Source: Rhodococcus zopfii NBRC 100606 = JCM 9919
GTDB lineage: Bacteria > Actinomycetota > Actinomycetes > Mycobacteriales > Mycobacteriaceae
Length of the DNA: 64,000 nt
Direction of reading: 5' to 3'
NCBI RefSeq assembly: GCF_001895025.1
Contig: NZ_BCXI01000007.1
Coordinates: 171,022 to 235,021, forward strand
The notes beneath the pieces are model-generated. The model made no database searches. It was not told the origin of the DNA and was given only the letters and a program-made list of their open reading frames with translations. Both the position numbers and the translations under genes were made by a program. Below are positions 63,986 through 64,000 of the stretch, piece by piece (positions within the stretch are counted from its first letter, which is position 1; each line of letters begins with the position of its first letter).

Positions 63986-64000
63986 TTTGCGTTGGGACGA

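Overview
The window is GC-rich chromosomal DNA from a mycothiol-producing, mycolic-acid-type actinomycete, most likely Rhodococcus or a close Nocardiaceae relative. The main evidence is gene order. From purC at 6.0 kb to the acyl-ACP desaturase at 63.9 kb, the backbone follows the Mycobacterium tuberculosis order I recall for Rv0780 to Rv0824c: purC, ptrB, Rv0784, Rv0785, Rv0786c, purS, purQ, pepC, purL, Rv0804, Rv0807, purF, purM, Rv0810c, Rv0811c, Rv0812, Rv0813c, sseC2, cysA2, thiX, Rv0817c, glnR, mshD, phoY2, Rv0822c, dus, desA1. mshD, a glnR-type regulator, an LmeA-family protein and a mycobacterial-type desaturase point the same way. These matches are from memory and were not searched.

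Layout. 0-5.9 kb is the end of an iron-acquisition locus: an NRPS tail, a free-standing aryl carrier protein, an EntS-type exporter, a secreted tripeptidyl-peptidase-like hydrolase, a ferric-siderophore reductase behind a good IdeR-type iron box, and an MFS exporter. 6-9 kb holds purC-ptrB. 9.3-16.9 kb is an insertion relative to M. tuberculosis: a 29-codon sORF, a dctS-dctR kinase/regulator pair divergent from dctA, a glutathione peroxidase, bluB and a FadH-type reductase. 17-20 kb has two redox or hypothetical genes, a broken AraC gene and an MBL hydrolase. 20-22.5 kb is copA behind a CsoR-type palindrome. 22.6-36.1 kb carries the rest of the purine genes (purS-purQ, purL, purF, purM), interspersed with an NTF2-like protein, a VOC protein, an M18 aminopeptidase, a DoxX/regulator pair, a Uma2 protein and two membrane enzymes. 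36.3-39.5 kb is a minus-strand set (DUF3073; YgfZ, MOSC and asparaginase coupled by GTGA overlaps). 39.5-46.6 kb is pabC and cydABDC (bd oxidase plus its assembly exporter). 46.6-52.4 kb contains a structured intergenic region, a nitrobindin-like gene with a coupled 34-codon membrane peptide, a cutinase-like protein and a sulfur cluster led by a polycysteine attenuator sORF. 52.5-59.2 kb is glnR-mshD, pstSCAB and phoU. 59.2-63.9 kb is an LCP protein, dus and desA.

Themes. Purine synthesis is scattered but co-oriented. Regulation is visible for iron (IdeR box), copper (CsoR-type palindrome), phosphate (11-bp direct repeats before pstS) and cysteine (polyCys sORF). Several genes have a TANNNT element 6-8 nt before the start codon, which suggests leaderless transcripts. 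Convergent junctions are closed by long, often near-perfect hairpins, some sharing sequence. The less explained items are a conserved-looking RNA/leader-peptide segment at 46.65-46.92 kb, the two small ORFs at 9280 and 47633, the palindrome lying inside the cydC 5' end, and tandem duplications of the 3' ends of two minus-strand genes.
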